Shown: positions 35,040 to 43,445, counted from the first letter of the stretch. The stretch: 64,000 bases of DNA from Thermoanaerobacterium thermosaccharolyticum DSM 571 (GCF_000145615.1 NC_014410.1:1847501-1911500), one strand, 5' to 3'. A program made the numbers and translations. Notes: a model not told the origin generated them from the letters alone.

Positions 35040-35212
35040 AGGAGTAAAAAGTAAAGACAATTAGGCATAACAGCCTAAGAGTAATATTTTTGTAGGGAAG
35101 GTTCCTCCCGAAATTACGCCTATGGAGATTGTGTAAGACCTGCTGTGAATAACAGTAGGCAACGGTCTATGAAGTAGGAAGCTTCATCCTCTATAGGATG
35201 GAGTAGGTTCAC
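35040..35212 (+). ncRNA. Candidate omega-RNA-like transcript, copy 1
   Basis: This is the non-coding right two-thirds of the element downstream of its own promoter. It contains several possible stems and ends in CATCC-TCTATA-GGATG-GAGTAGGTTCAC. In IS605-type tnpB elements the right end is the 3' scaffold of the guide RNA, and the DNA just outside is the guide; here the guide would begin TTGAAGAATTTACATG. Assignment is by resemblance and layout only. Confidence 0.5.
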
Positions 35213-35862
35213 TTGAAGAATTTACATGTATGTTATAATTATCATCTAAGTACTGAAACTTTTTTTGAAACAATATATTAAAAGAATTTTTTCCATTAGA
35301 TGCTATTTTTTCAATCATCGGTTTTAGCATCAATTCCATAGCATCTCCACTTCTGTTTTTACGTGCATTGGTATCCATGCCAACTTCGATACCCAGCACG
35401 TAATCTTGTACACTTTTTGAAGATAATTCAAGAAAAAATCTCTTTAAACCGGTTTTTTCAAAGAACTCAACAATATCGTCAATATCTGTGTTTGTCAAAG
35501 TCTTTTTATTAAAATCATAATGAACTATGCTAAAATTCTTATCATTAAAATCATCAATAACTGTCAGCTTTTGTTCTCGTATTGCTAATAAAATTGGAAT
35601 AGTAGAAAGAACTTGAGGATAATTTGACAAAATTTTTTTTAAATCGTCATCAAATTGTTTATTCCCAATCAATGTGTTTAAAATATTAAACTCAATCTTA
35701 TACTTATCAACGTGTCTTTTTACTTTGTCCCAATCCACAAAAAATTTGTAGCTCCTATTTGTATCAACTAATGTATTGTGAAATTTTTCTATAACATCTT
35801 CTAAATTTTTCATTCCTAAAAAATTAAAATAGATTGAATCCATATAAATCCCCCTAATAATA

Positions 35863-36822
35863 TTAAAAATTCCTAATTATAAGCTCATTAATTGGCCCCC
35901 GCCCATTACCTTTGCTATTAATGTATCTTTTTGCACTAACTCTTTCGATGATAAACCCAGAATATAACTTATCAAAAAAATCATCATCTTTATCAATGTT
36001 TTTAGGATCTGAATTGCTTAATATTAGATAAGCTCCTTTTTTATCCATTTCTTTAAAAAACTCAGATAATCTTACTTGATCACAATCACCAAATCCAGAT
36101 TCATTGTATGATGTGAAGTTTGAAGTCGAACTTAAAGGCCGATACGGTGGATCAAGATATAAAAGGCTACCCTTTTTTACATATTTTTTTGACTCTTCGA
36201 AATCTGCACATATTATTTCTGTGTCTATTAATGCTTTACTAACCTCATATAAATTTTCTTTATCACAAATTTTAGGCTTATTATATTTGCCAAAAGGCAC
36301 ATTAAAACTTCCATTTCTATTTAGCCTAAATAAACCATTAAAGCAAGTTTTATTTAAAAAAATCAAGTAAGAAGCTCTTCTTATCCAATCGGAATTATAC
36401 ATAAAATAATTAAATGTATCTTTTTGAGTGTTATACTCTTCTCTAATATTATAATAAAATTCTTTTCTATCTTCATCTGATAATTGTAAATATCTACTTT
36501 CAATATCTTTCAATTCGAATATTAAATCTTCTACATTATTTTGTATAGCTCTATATCCCACAATTAACTCTTTGTTTGAATCTATCAAAAAAGATTCTTT
36601 TACGTTATAATTATTTTTTAAAAAAAAGAAAAAGGCTCCTCCACCTACAAAAGGTTCAATATAACTTTCTATCTCACGTTTCTGTATTATTAGTAATGGT
36701 AATCTGCTATTTAGCTCGTTTAAAAGCTGAGTTTTGCCTCCAGCCCATTTTAAAAATGGTTTTGCATTTGTCATTACGCATTTTTTATTATCAATGCCAT
36801 TTATTACAAGTTGCTCATTCAT
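35863..36822 (-). CDS. dam: Dam/DpnM-like DNA adenine methylase
   Basis: A 319-residue alpha-class N6-adenine methylase of the Dam/DpnM type, predicted to modify GATC. PFLKWAGGKTQLL is motif X, SYIEPFVGGGAFFF is motif I and LLYLDPPYRPLSSTSNF is the catalytic DPPY motif IV; FNVPFGKY and ISKS-like SNSDPKN segments also match. It is the first gene of the leftward methylase-endonuclease-methylase cluster, 19 bp before the endonuclease. The ATG at 36822 is preferred over 36843 because a purine-rich GGATGGG lies upstream. Confidence 0.92.
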   Translation of the reverse strand: MNEQLVINGIDNKKCVMTNAKPFLKWAGGKTQLLNELNSRLPLLIIQKREIESYIEPFVGGGAFFFFLKNNYNVKESFLIDSNKELIVGYRAIQNNVEDLIFELKDIESRYLQLSDEDRKEFYYNIREEYNTQKDTFNYFMYNSDWIRRASYLIFLNKTCFNGLFRLNRNGSFNVPFGKYNKPKICDKENLYEVSKALIDTEIICADFEESKKYVKKGSLLYLDPPYRPLSSTSNFTSYNESGFGDCDQVRLSEFFKEMDKKGAYLILSNSDPKNIDKDDDFFDKLYSGFIIERVSAKRYINSKGNGRGPINELIIRNF

Positions 36823-36906
36823 TATTAAATCCCATCCATTCACTAAGTCACAATTTTTCTTTTTTAATTATACCATCAAATAAATTTTATTCAAAAAATA
36901 TCAATT

Positions 36907-36945
36907 AACTTGTGAGTCAACTTTAAAGTTAATAACTCATAAGTT
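36907..36945. repeat. Nested inverted repeat between dam-like and winged-helix genes
   Basis: AACTTGTGAGT and ACTCATAAGTT flank an inner palindrome AACTTTAAAGTT. No T-run follows. Possibly a regulator site or an RNA hairpin after the winged-helix gene. Confidence 0.5.
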
Positions 36946-36980
36946 AGCAAATTGCACTCGCTCATAAACTAAATAGTCTC

Positions 36981-38036
36981 CTACGTAAATGACGGAAATA
37001 CGTGATCATCGCTAGCTCTACCTGTCAAAAGGTACCTCTCAAGCTCTTCTATGTTGTACTTTCTCTGGGGATATGAGTTGAAATAGTTTCGCGGTACTTC
37101 ATAATTAGTTTTTTTATTCTGCGTGTTTTCTATTTGTGAAAACAATTCTTTTTCTTTTACATAATTTTCTGCAACTTTATTTAGAAATTTTGCAGGGTAC
37201 TTAATCTCTTTTCCCTTCATCCTTGATAAGCAGACTTTTATATCGTCGTCATTCAATTTGTACTTGCTTTTTATAGCATCAATTAGGGCGCTTGATATTG
37301 TGATTTCGTTTTTTGATTTAGTAAAATTTGATACTTCATTTTTTGATTGCTCTATTTTATTGTGTTTTTCTGCCTCTTCCTTGAGTTTCACATACGATGG
37401 TACACTTTCTAACGTATTATTAAAGTCTCTATGATGGATAGAATGATTATCTAAATCAGATCTATCTCTAGAATCATTGATAGATTGATCTATCACATTA
37501 TTATTATCTTTCAATCTATCTGATTGATATGATACATATATATTATTATACATAGTATATATGTCGTCATTTTTTGAAACTGGTGAATTTTCAATGGTTT
37601 CAGATTTTGACGAACTATTATTTAATAACGTGGTTTCATTTTTTGTAGTTGCATCAAGATTAAGTGATTCAAACCATTTTTCATAGCTTATAAATTCACC
37701 AGTCTCCTTATCAAAAGCATACGTTATGCTTCTGACATCTTTATTATCTGAAAGCATGTAATACTTTTTTATTCTGCCCATGTCTACATTGTCAATAAAG
37801 CATATCAGAAGCTTTTTGTCGATCAGCTTTTTTATTGATTCAGAAATTGCACCGGCTGACAGTCCTGTTCCAGTGTCCAATCTTTTCTTGGTATCATCTA
37901 GTTTGCCATTTTGAAATTCGTCCGTTGTAATGTGCACCGGATTTTTATCAGCATGCTTTAATAGAAACAATAGAAGTTTTACTTCACTCCCTGAAAAGCT
38001 GTTTAAATTATCGTATATGTAATTTATTCCTAACAT
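36981..38036 (-). CDS. Winged-helix protein of unknown role, replication-initiator-like
   Basis: A 351-residue protein I cannot assign to a named family with confidence. The N-terminal 100 residues look like a winged helix (SFSGSEVKLLLFLLKHADKN, TGTGLSAGAISESIKKLIDKKLLI). A long polar, Asn/Ser/Asp-rich linker and a C-terminal helical part (DDDIKVCLSRMKGKEIKYPAKFLNKV) follow. This layout is seen in plasmid and phage replication initiators and DnaD-like proteins. The ATG at 38036 follows GGGAGAGGA; upstream in-frame codons are not preceded by a ribosome site. Confidence 0.6.
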   Translation of the reverse strand: MLGINYIYDNLNSFSGSEVKLLLFLLKHADKNPVHITTDEFQNGKLDDTKKRLDTGTGLSAGAISESIKKLIDKKLLICFIDNVDMGRIKKYYMLSDNKDVRSITYAFDKETGEFISYEKWFESLNLDATTKNETTLLNNSSSKSETIENSPVSKNDDIYTMYNNIYVSYQSDRLKDNNNVIDQSINDSRDRSDLDNHSIHHRDFNNTLESVPSYVKLKEEAEKHNKIEQSKNEVSNFTKSKNEITISSALIDAIKSKYKLNDDDIKVCLSRMKGKEIKYPAKFLNKVAENYVKEKELFSQIENTQNKKTNYEVPRNYFNSYPQRKYNIEELERYLLTGRASDDHVFPSFT

Positions 38037-38111
38037 CTGTATCCTCTCCCTATATTTTATTTTTGGTTTCACTTATAATATAGGGAAAGCTTAAAAATCT
38101 TATATACGCTT

Positions 38112-38678
38112 TTAAAAATTTTTTTCGCTTACGATTTTTTTGATATAGACTGATTCATATTCGTCTTCCAATATATCCATGATTATCTCGTCATACCTTT
38201 CACCTGCTATTCTTTTTGCTTCTCTTATCCTCCCTGCTTCTTTGAAGCCAACTTTTTTGTAGCAAGATATAGCCGGTTTGTTGTAAGAATAAACTCTTAA
38301 ATAAATATTGTGCATATTAAGAATGCTGAATCCAAAATCAAGTGCTAAATTAAGTGCCTCTTGACCATAGCCCTTGCCCCAATATTCTTTATTGCCTATA
38401 AATAATCCTACTTCAGCAACTCTATTTATGTAATCTAGTTTAGGAAAACCGAGATTGCCTATAAGCTGGTCTGTCTTAATGTCTACTATCGCAAAATTGT
38501 ATTCTCTCGATAATGTTTCTAAAATTTCTTTTTCTTTCTCTTTTGTAACAATCTGTGATGCAAAAAGCATTCCAGCCGCAACTTCCATGTCATTTACCCA
38601 TTCTGAGTATTTTTCGTAATCATCCACATTCATAGGCGATAAGTAACACTTTTCTCCTATTAATTTCTTGTAATACAT
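38112..38678 (-). CDS. GNAT acetyltransferase, RimJ/RimL type
   Basis: A 188-residue GNAT N-acetyltransferase. VAEVGLFIGNKEYWGKGYGQEA is the acetyl-CoA binding motif A, and YSYNKPAISCYKKVGFKEAGRIREA is motif B typical of RimJ/RimL and spermidine acetyltransferase groups. The substrate cannot be read from sequence. A run of C/T at 38683-38690 corresponds to a GGGGGGAG ribosome site on the minus strand. Confidence 0.9.
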   Translation of the reverse strand: MYYKKLIGEKCYLSPMNVDDYEKYSEWVNDMEVAAGMLFASQIVTKEKEKEILETLSREYNFAIVDIKTDQLIGNLGFPKLDYINRVAEVGLFIGNKEYWGKGYGQEALNLALDFGFSILNMHNIYLRVYSYNKPAISCYKKVGFKEAGRIREAKRIAGERYDEIIMDILEDEYESVYIKKIVSEKNF

Positions 38679-38842
38679 GTAATCTCCCCCCAGTTAAATG
38701 TAATATTAATACAATTTTATTTTTTCAAATTTCATATGTCAAGAAATTTCTATCACGCAAATATCTTTACAAATCTTCGAATAATTTGTAATTAACATTT
38801 AAAACTAATAATGTCAGTATAGAAATGTGAGGATGTAAGTAT

Positions 38843-39927
38843 ATGAAAAGCGTCACGCAAAAAGAACTATTATTCTCGATTTTTTTATTTGAATAGGAAA
38901 TACTATTTTATTTGCTCATGGAATATCAGCAAAGCAGGATTCATGGATGGCAATATTATTAGCAATGGCATCAGCACTGCCACTTTTATACTTGTACATT
39001 TTTTTGTACCAACAATATAGGTTAAATTTAACAGAAATATTGAAATTAAGTTTTGTAAAACCAATAGGGAAAGTATTATCGGCAGTCTATATGCTTTATT
39101 TTTTTTATATGGCGGCAAGAGTCACAAGGGATTATTTAGAACTCAGCACAGGCAGCATCTTTCCTATGTCGCCTATTAAGGTTATAGCAATATTTTTGAT
39201 GATTGTGGTAACATATTTTCTACTTTTTGACATAAGTGTCACTTTAAAAGTTGCTAGTATTTTATTGCCAGGATTTATTTCATTAATTTTAGTTGTATTT
39301 CTTTTTGCTTTTACTATTCCTGGTTATAGTTTAAATAAGATTACTCCAATACTTGGAGACGGAATAATGCCAATTATAAAAGCGGCATATCCACAAATTT
39401 TGACTTTTCCCTTTGGAGAAATCATTGTTTTTATGATGATATTTCCAGAAGTGCCAAACAAAAAAGAGCTATTCAAACATTCTTTTGTTGTATTTATACT
39501 GACAGGGTTGTTTCTTGCATTCAATAATATAAACATTATATCTGCTATTGGCGTCTATGAAGCTTCTAGGATCAACTTCCCATTTTATTCGATGACGCGG
39601 CTTATTTCACTAGGCTTTTTTAGAAATCTCGATTCTTTGTATATTGCTCTTATGATAATAGGCAATTTAATCAAAATCATTATTTTCGCTTACGCTGGTT
39701 TGAAAGCATCTCAGTCAGTTTTTGATATAAAGGAATATAAATTTTTGCTTATTCCAACTGCTGCAATCATTTATGCTCTGTCAATTATCACAGCAGAATC
39801 ATATTTTATACAAATACCAGTTGAGCTTCCACTGGTGTCCCTTTATATCCATGTGCCGCTGCAAATTATAGTACCTTTACTTTTGTTAATAGCTTATTTT
39901 GTTAAAAAACGCAACTTAAAATCGTAA
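38843..39927 (+). pseudogene. Spore germination receptor subunit (GerAB family), frameshifted
   Basis: The gene begins at ATG 38843 behind GAGG with MKSVTQKELLFSIFLFE and hits TAG at 38894. One frame over, the family sequence goes on as IGNTILFAHGISAKQDSW and then the long frame from 38947 to 39927. A single lost A in GAATAGG (for GAAATAGG) explains it. The rest has nine or ten hydrophobic segments, PFGEIIVFMMIFP and the usual GerAB length of about 360 residues. GerAB proteins are the transporter-like subunits of nutrient germinant receptors. No gerAA or gerAC lies beside it. Confidence 0.82.
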
Positions 39928-39991
39928 ATTAATTTATTCATTTTAGTAAGACACTATCTTAAAATTAACTAGAATATATTACATATTTCTC

Positions 39992-40020
39992 TTGATTTTG
40001 CTATTTTTGTGTTATATTAT
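39992..40020 (+). promoter_or_regulatory. Promoter of the truncated aldo/keto reductase
   Basis: TTGATT (39992-39997), 17-bp spacer, TATTAT (40015-40020), followed by AAAGGAG and ATG. Confidence 0.65.
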
Positions 40021-40041
40021 AGCCTTAAAGGAGTGATATAA

Positions 40042-40203
40042 ATGATTAAAAGAACTCTAGGAAAAACTGGCGAGGTGCTTTCGATTATTGGTTTTGGCGG
40101 AATACTAGTTATGAATATGGAGCAAAGTAAAGCTAACAATTTGGTATCTGATGCAATTGATCGAGGAATTAAGAAGCGATTAGCTTTTTCTTTAAGTTTA
40201 TAA
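40042..40203 (+). pseudogene. Aldo/keto reductase, N-terminal fragment
   Basis: Translates as MIKRTLGKTGEVLSIIGFGG and on to NNLVSDAIDRGI, the first beta strand and helix of aldo/keto reductases, then turns into KKRLAFSLSL and stops. The expected NYFDTAPxYG active-site region is gone, so only about 43 of roughly 300 residues remain. Promoter and ribosome site are still present. Confidence 0.8.
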
Positions 40204-40511
40204 ATTTACTCTAATTCATAGTTTTGTATGGCATCCACTTGATAATAAAATGCGAGAATCCATTCCGTTACATCCCATGCATTTGTTTTTGCATTATAAT
40301 TCAGTTTATAGTATTTCTTTTAAAACCTTACAAACATGATATTGGAAATAGAAGAACTAATCTAATTTTACTGTAGTCATATACAATGCCAAATAATTCA
40401 TGTCAATGTTTGTCCAAAGAACTTTATAATAATTACTTGTGGTTGTGTATTCAAAAATGCTAATGTATAATATATTAAAATAGTAAATTGTGTTTATTGG
40501 TGGTGAATAGA
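40204..40511. other. Gene-poor stretch with possible debris
   Basis: No intact gene. On the minus strand a short open stretch ending near 40207 reads NAKTNAWDVTEWILAFYYQ and looks like the C-terminus of a decayed gene that I do not recognise. Together with the aldo/keto reductase stump this marks a site of deletion or rearrangement. Confidence 0.4.
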
Positions 40512-40943
40512 ATGGATATAGATGAATATAATAGATGGTTTAACCAAGCAATTCACACTTTTAAATCAGCTTATAGAGATTATAAAGATGGAGATTATTC
40601 ATGGTCATGTTTTAAAGCGCAACAAGCCGCTGAATATGCTGTTAAAGCACTTTTAAGAGCGTTTGGCATTTCTATAGTAGGCCATTCACTAGTTAAATTA
40701 GCAAATGACCTTGATAATGCTGGAATTAATAAACCTGATGAATATAATAAATGGGCTAGAAAACTTGACAGAGATTACATTCAACCACGATACCCGGATG
40801 CTTACCCATCAGGAAGTCCTTACGAATATTATGATGAAAATGATGCTAAAATATCATTGGAATATGCTCAAAATATTCTAAATTATGTGGAGGAATACAT
40901 AAATGAATGCAGCAATGATAATAAGGGAAAAGAAAAGAAATAA
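40512..40943 (+). CDS. HEPN-domain protein (toxin candidate)
   Basis: A 143-residue HEPN protein: YNRWFNQAIHTFKSAYRDYKD, CFKAQQAAEYAVKALLRAFG and GHSLVKLANDL are typical of the family. A late RDYIQPRYPDAYPSG segment replaces the compact R-x4-6-H motif seen in RNase HEPN toxins, so nuclease activity is uncertain. The ATG at 40512 follows GGTGGTGA. It overlaps the nucleotidyltransferase gene by 41 bp, forming a HEPN/MNT pair with HEPN first. Confidence 0.85.
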   Translation: MDIDEYNRWFNQAIHTFKSAYRDYKDGDYSWSCFKAQQAAEYAVKALLRAFGISIVGHSLVKLANDLDNAGINKPDEYNKWARKLDRDYIQPRYPDAYPSGSPYEYYDENDAKISLEYAQNILNYVEEYINECSNDNKGKEKK

Positions 40944-41304
40944 TCTTATAGATATAGGTAAGAAATACTCAGAAATTATTAGTAATGTTTTACATCCTAT
41001 GTGTGCAATTATAATCGGTTCAGTTGCCAGAGGGGATTTTAACGATAGTAGTGATATTGATGTAATATTAATATCTGATAAAATACCTATTAATTATAAA
41101 GAAAGAATGAAATTACTTTATGATTACGTTTTTGATGCAATCGAACCAAAAGGCTATAACACCGAGGAATTTAAAAAACTATATTTTAAAAATAACCCCA
41201 TTTCTATTGAAGCAATTGAAAAGGGTATTGTAATTTATGATGACGGAATATGGGATAAACTAAAAAAAGATATTCTTTCAGGTTATGTTGGAGAAATACA
41301 GTAA
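40903..41304 (+). CDS. MNT-type minimal nucleotidyltransferase
   Basis: A 133-residue nucleotidyltransferase with IIGSVARGDFNDSSDIDVIL, the GSxxRG and DxD metal/nucleotide motifs. Members adenylylate their HEPN partner and so act as antitoxins. GGAGGAAT precedes the ATG, inside the end of the HEPN gene. Confidence 0.88.
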   Translation: MNAAMIIREKKRNNLIDIGKKYSEIISNVLHPMCAIIIGSVARGDFNDSSDIDVILISDKIPINYKERMKLLYDYVFDAIEPKGYNTEEFKKLYFKNNPISIEAIEKGIVIYDDGIWDKLKKDILSGYVGEIQ

Positions 41305-41324
41305 AAAAACGGCTATCATAGCCG
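41303..41324 (-). terminator. Terminator of the PTS/pentose-phosphate operon
   Basis: On the minus strand CGGCTAT-GAT-AGCCG is followed by TTTTTTT. It lies just after the zinc-ribbon gene, ending the long leftward operon. Confidence 0.85.
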
Positions 41325-41339
41325 CAATCAATACTTATT

Positions 41340-41621
41340 TTAATTTTTTTTATTTATAAAATCACTTGGCGATTTTAGAATTTTAATAGGTATTGAAAAT
41401 AAAAATTTATTTAATTCGCTTATCAAGTCTTCTGTTATCTTAAAAGACTTTTCTAATAACCCATTATTTTTTGCAATAAAATCATCTTTTAATTCTATTT
41501 CAGTTTTACATTGTTGGCATTTGATTCTAATGATTTTTCCGTCATCATTATAAAAAATAACGTGATTTGTGTTTTTGTTGCAATGTAAGCAAAATAACTC
41601 TGCCTCCATATATTTGAACAT
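41340..41621 (-). CDS. Small zinc-ribbon protein
   Basis: A 93-residue protein with LFCLHCNKNTNHVIFYND and IRIKCQQCKTEIEL: two CxxC knuckles about 26 residues apart, fitting a zinc ribbon. It resembles the small proteins annotated as bh protein in Thermoanaerobacter relatives; function unknown. GAGGTG lies 5 bases before the ATG. It starts 11 bp after the epimerase gene and is probably the last gene of that operon. Confidence 0.65.
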   Translation of the reverse strand: MFKYMEAELFCLHCNKNTNHVIFYNDDGKIIRIKCQQCKTEIELKDDFIAKNNGLLEKSFKITEDLISELNKFLFSIPIKILKSPSDFINKKN

Positions 41622-41632
41622 GTAAACACCTC

Positions 41633-42292
41633 TTATAAACTATTCTTAATATTTCTAATATAATAAGAATAATCTACAGTTTTTGTATTAAATATTGATG
41701 AAGTCCCCAATACTAAAACATTTGCACCTGCTTCAATGACTTTGGGAATTGTTTTTTCATTTATACTGCCGTCAACTTCAATCAGAGGATTTATACCTTC
41801 ATTAGAACAAATTTCTTTTACCCTTTTGATTTTTTCAATAACATATGATCTAAAACTTTGACCGCTAAAACCCGGATTAACTGTCATTATAAGCACCATA
41901 TCTAGATCTTTTAATACACTTTTTATAACGTCGATTGATGTGTCAGGACTTATTGCTATAGATGCTTTTATACCTTCATCTTTGATTAATCTTACTATTT
42001 TATAATAATCCTTTGTAGTTTCCGCATGAAAAGAAATAAATTCAGGTTTAATGTGTAAAAACATCTTGATAAATTTTTCAGGCTCAACAGTCGCAAAGTG
42101 TATATCAAGCGGAATTTTTGTAAATTCTTTTATTCTTTCTATAACATAGGGTCCCATAGCTAAATTATTTACAAAAACCCCGTCCATAACATCACAATGA
42201 AGCATATCAATATGCGCATCTTCTAATCTTTTTAATTCATTTTTTAGTTCAAGCTGATTTGCGCACATTATCGACGCAGCAAATCTTATCAT
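41633..42292 (-). CDS. rpe: Ribulose-phosphate 3-epimerase, copy A
   Basis: Interconverts ribulose 5-phosphate and xylulose 5-phosphate. It is 219 residues in a TIM barrel: HCDVMDGVFVNNLAMGP (metal His and Asp), ISFHAET, VLIMTVNPGFSGQSF and IEVDGSINEKT. The ATG at 42292 is chosen; a TTG precedes it. It is clearly diverged from copy B at 43446, so these are not a recent tandem duplicate; this one may prefer another pentulose or hexulose phosphate. Confidence 0.88.
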   Translation of the reverse strand: MIRFAASIMCANQLELKNELKRLEDAHIDMLHCDVMDGVFVNNLAMGPYVIERIKEFTKIPLDIHFATVEPEKFIKMFLHIKPEFISFHAETTKDYYKIVRLIKDEGIKASIAISPDTSIDVIKSVLKDLDMVLIMTVNPGFSGQSFRSYVIEKIKRVKEICSNEGINPLIEVDGSINEKTIPKVIEAGANVLVLGTSSIFNTKTVDYSYYIRNIKNSL

Positions 42293-42305
42293 CAATATCC
42301 ATCCT

Positions 42306-42971
42306 TTATTGTTTTATTTTAATCTTTTCATTGAGAGCTACCCAATCTTCAGCAAATTTTTTTATACTTTTATCAGTTAAGTAATTATTGAACATATCAC
42401 AAAAAAGTTCGTACGAAATTGTAACAGAATGTGCACCTGCTTTAATTGTGCGAATTACTTGTTCTACATTTCTAAAACTTGCAGCTAATATCTTTGTCTC
42501 AAAGCAATTCATTTCATATATATTTCTTATTTCTTTTATTACCTCAATCGCATCTATTCCATTTTGCTCCATTCTATTTATATACGGAGCAATATAATCA
42601 GCTCCTGCAATAGCAGAGATAATTGCTTGACTTGTACTAAACACTGCTGTTGCAAGAGTCTTTACAGAACTCTTCTTTAGTTCTTGAATCGCTTTAATGC
42701 CATCAGGAGTCACAGGTATTTTTATTCCAATTCTTTTGCTGTCAAAGCTTAATAGTTCATTTGCTTCAATCATAATATCTCTATATTTATCTGATACGGT
42801 TTGCACAAATAATAGCCCATTACTGTTTTCTAATATAGCTTTTATAGTGTCGCTTCTCGATTTTCCAGCTTTTAAAAGTATAGATGGATTTGTCGTTACA
42901 CCTTTTAATATCCCGATGTTAAAGCCCTGTTTTATTTGCTCAATGTCCGCCGTATCTAAAAATAGATCCAA
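42306..42971 (-). CDS. Transaldolase / fructose-6-phosphate aldolase family, copy A
   Basis: A 221-residue short transaldolase-like protein. FLDTADIEQIKQGFNIGILKG gives the family start, GVTTNPSILLKAG follows, and IGIKIPVTPDG contains the Schiff-base Lys near residue 84. LATAVFSTSQA and VTISYELF complete the barrel. Short members are either true transaldolases or fructose-6-phosphate aldolases; the sequence alone does not decide. A paralogue is at 44124. Confidence 0.85.
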   Translation of the reverse strand: MDLFLDTADIEQIKQGFNIGILKGVTTNPSILLKAGKSRSDTIKAILENSNGLLFVQTVSDKYRDIMIEANELLSFDSKRIGIKIPVTPDGIKAIQELKKSSVKTLATAVFSTSQAIISAIAGADYIAPYINRMEQNGIDAIEVIKEIRNIYEMNCFETKILAASFRNVEQVIRTIKAGAHSVTISYELFCDMFNNYLTDKSIKKFAEDWVALNEKIKIKQ

Positions 42972-42987
42972 TTATAATTCCTCCAAA

Positions 42988-43440
42988 CTATTTTATACTA
43001 TACTTCTTTTCAATTTCAGTTATTTTATCTATTCTTTTTTGATGCCTTCCGCCACTAAATTCAGCATTAAGCCATTCGTCTACTATCATTAAAGCAAGTC
43101 CTGAACCTGTTACCCTTCCTCCAAGGCATATTATGTTTGCATTGTTGTGTTCTTTGCAAGCCCTTGCAGAAAATACATCTCCTACAACAGCAGCCCTTAT
43201 TCCAGGAACTTTATTCGCAGCAATTGATATCCCTATGCCTGTGCCACAACATAATATACCTAAGTCACTTTCTCCATTTCTTATGCTTTCTGCTACCTTT
43301 AGTGCATATTCAGGATAATCTACAGATTCTTTCGAATGTGTGCCAAAATCTTTATATTCTATATTTTTATCTTCTAAATGTTTCTTTATTATCTCTTTTA
43401 GCTCATATCCACCATGATCGCATCCTAATGATATTATCAT
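42988..43440 (-). CDS. rpiB: Ribose-5-phosphate isomerase B
   Basis: Interconverts ribose 5-phosphate and ribulose 5-phosphate (some members act on allose or galactose phosphates). It is 150 residues: SLGCDHGGYELKE, LCCGTGIGISIAANKVPGIRAA (catalytic Cys region) and EHNNANIICLGGRVTG. The ATG at 43440 is 9 bases after GGAAGG; an earlier ATG overlaps that site. Confidence 0.93.
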   Translation of the reverse strand: MIISLGCDHGGYELKEIIKKHLEDKNIEYKDFGTHSKESVDYPEYALKVAESIRNGESDLGILCCGTGIGISIAANKVPGIRAAVVGDVFSARACKEHNNANIICLGGRVTGSGLALMIVDEWLNAEFSGGRHQKRIDKITEIEKKYSIK

Positions 43441-43445
43441 ATATA

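Larger units (their letters stand above)
34953..35212 (+). mobile_element. 260-bp IS200/IS605-like non-autonomous element, copy 1
   Basis: I read it as identical over 260 bp to the copy at 53424-53683 (opposite orientation). The left flank ends in TTTTAA in both copies; the right end is GTAGGTTCAC in both, followed by unrelated DNA. Subterminal hairpins share CATCCTCTATAGG: TCTCCCA..TGGGAGA (34970-34994) and CATCC..GGATG (35185-35200). No inverted terminal repeats and no target duplication, as in the IS200/IS605 superfamily. It has no reading frame for TnpA or TnpB. It interrupts the restriction endonuclease gene. Confidence 0.85.
34660..35843 (-). pseudogene. DpnII-type restriction endonuclease, split by a 260-bp element
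   Basis: The N-terminal part (35843 to 35213) contains TIPILLAIREQKL and GMDTNARKNRSGDAMELML. The C-terminal part (34952 to 34660) contains NRKADFIIIKNG, VNIEVNFYSGTGSKPQEI and EFIWITDGIGWKG, the catalytic end of DpnII/MboI enzymes that cut GATC. The 260-bp element at 34953-35212 separates them and shifts the frame. Joining 35213 to 34952 gives an uninterrupted 307-residue protein (..HVNSS-IKNRKADF..), close to DpnII length. So the gene is currently broken but precisely restorable. AGGGGG precedes the ATG. Confidence 0.88.

Noticed and set aside
34953-35212. Self-splicing intron or IStron explanation for the 260-bp insert
   Set aside because: It is too short for a group I or II intron core. 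Copy 1 lies antisense to its host gene, so RNA splicing could not restore that gene.
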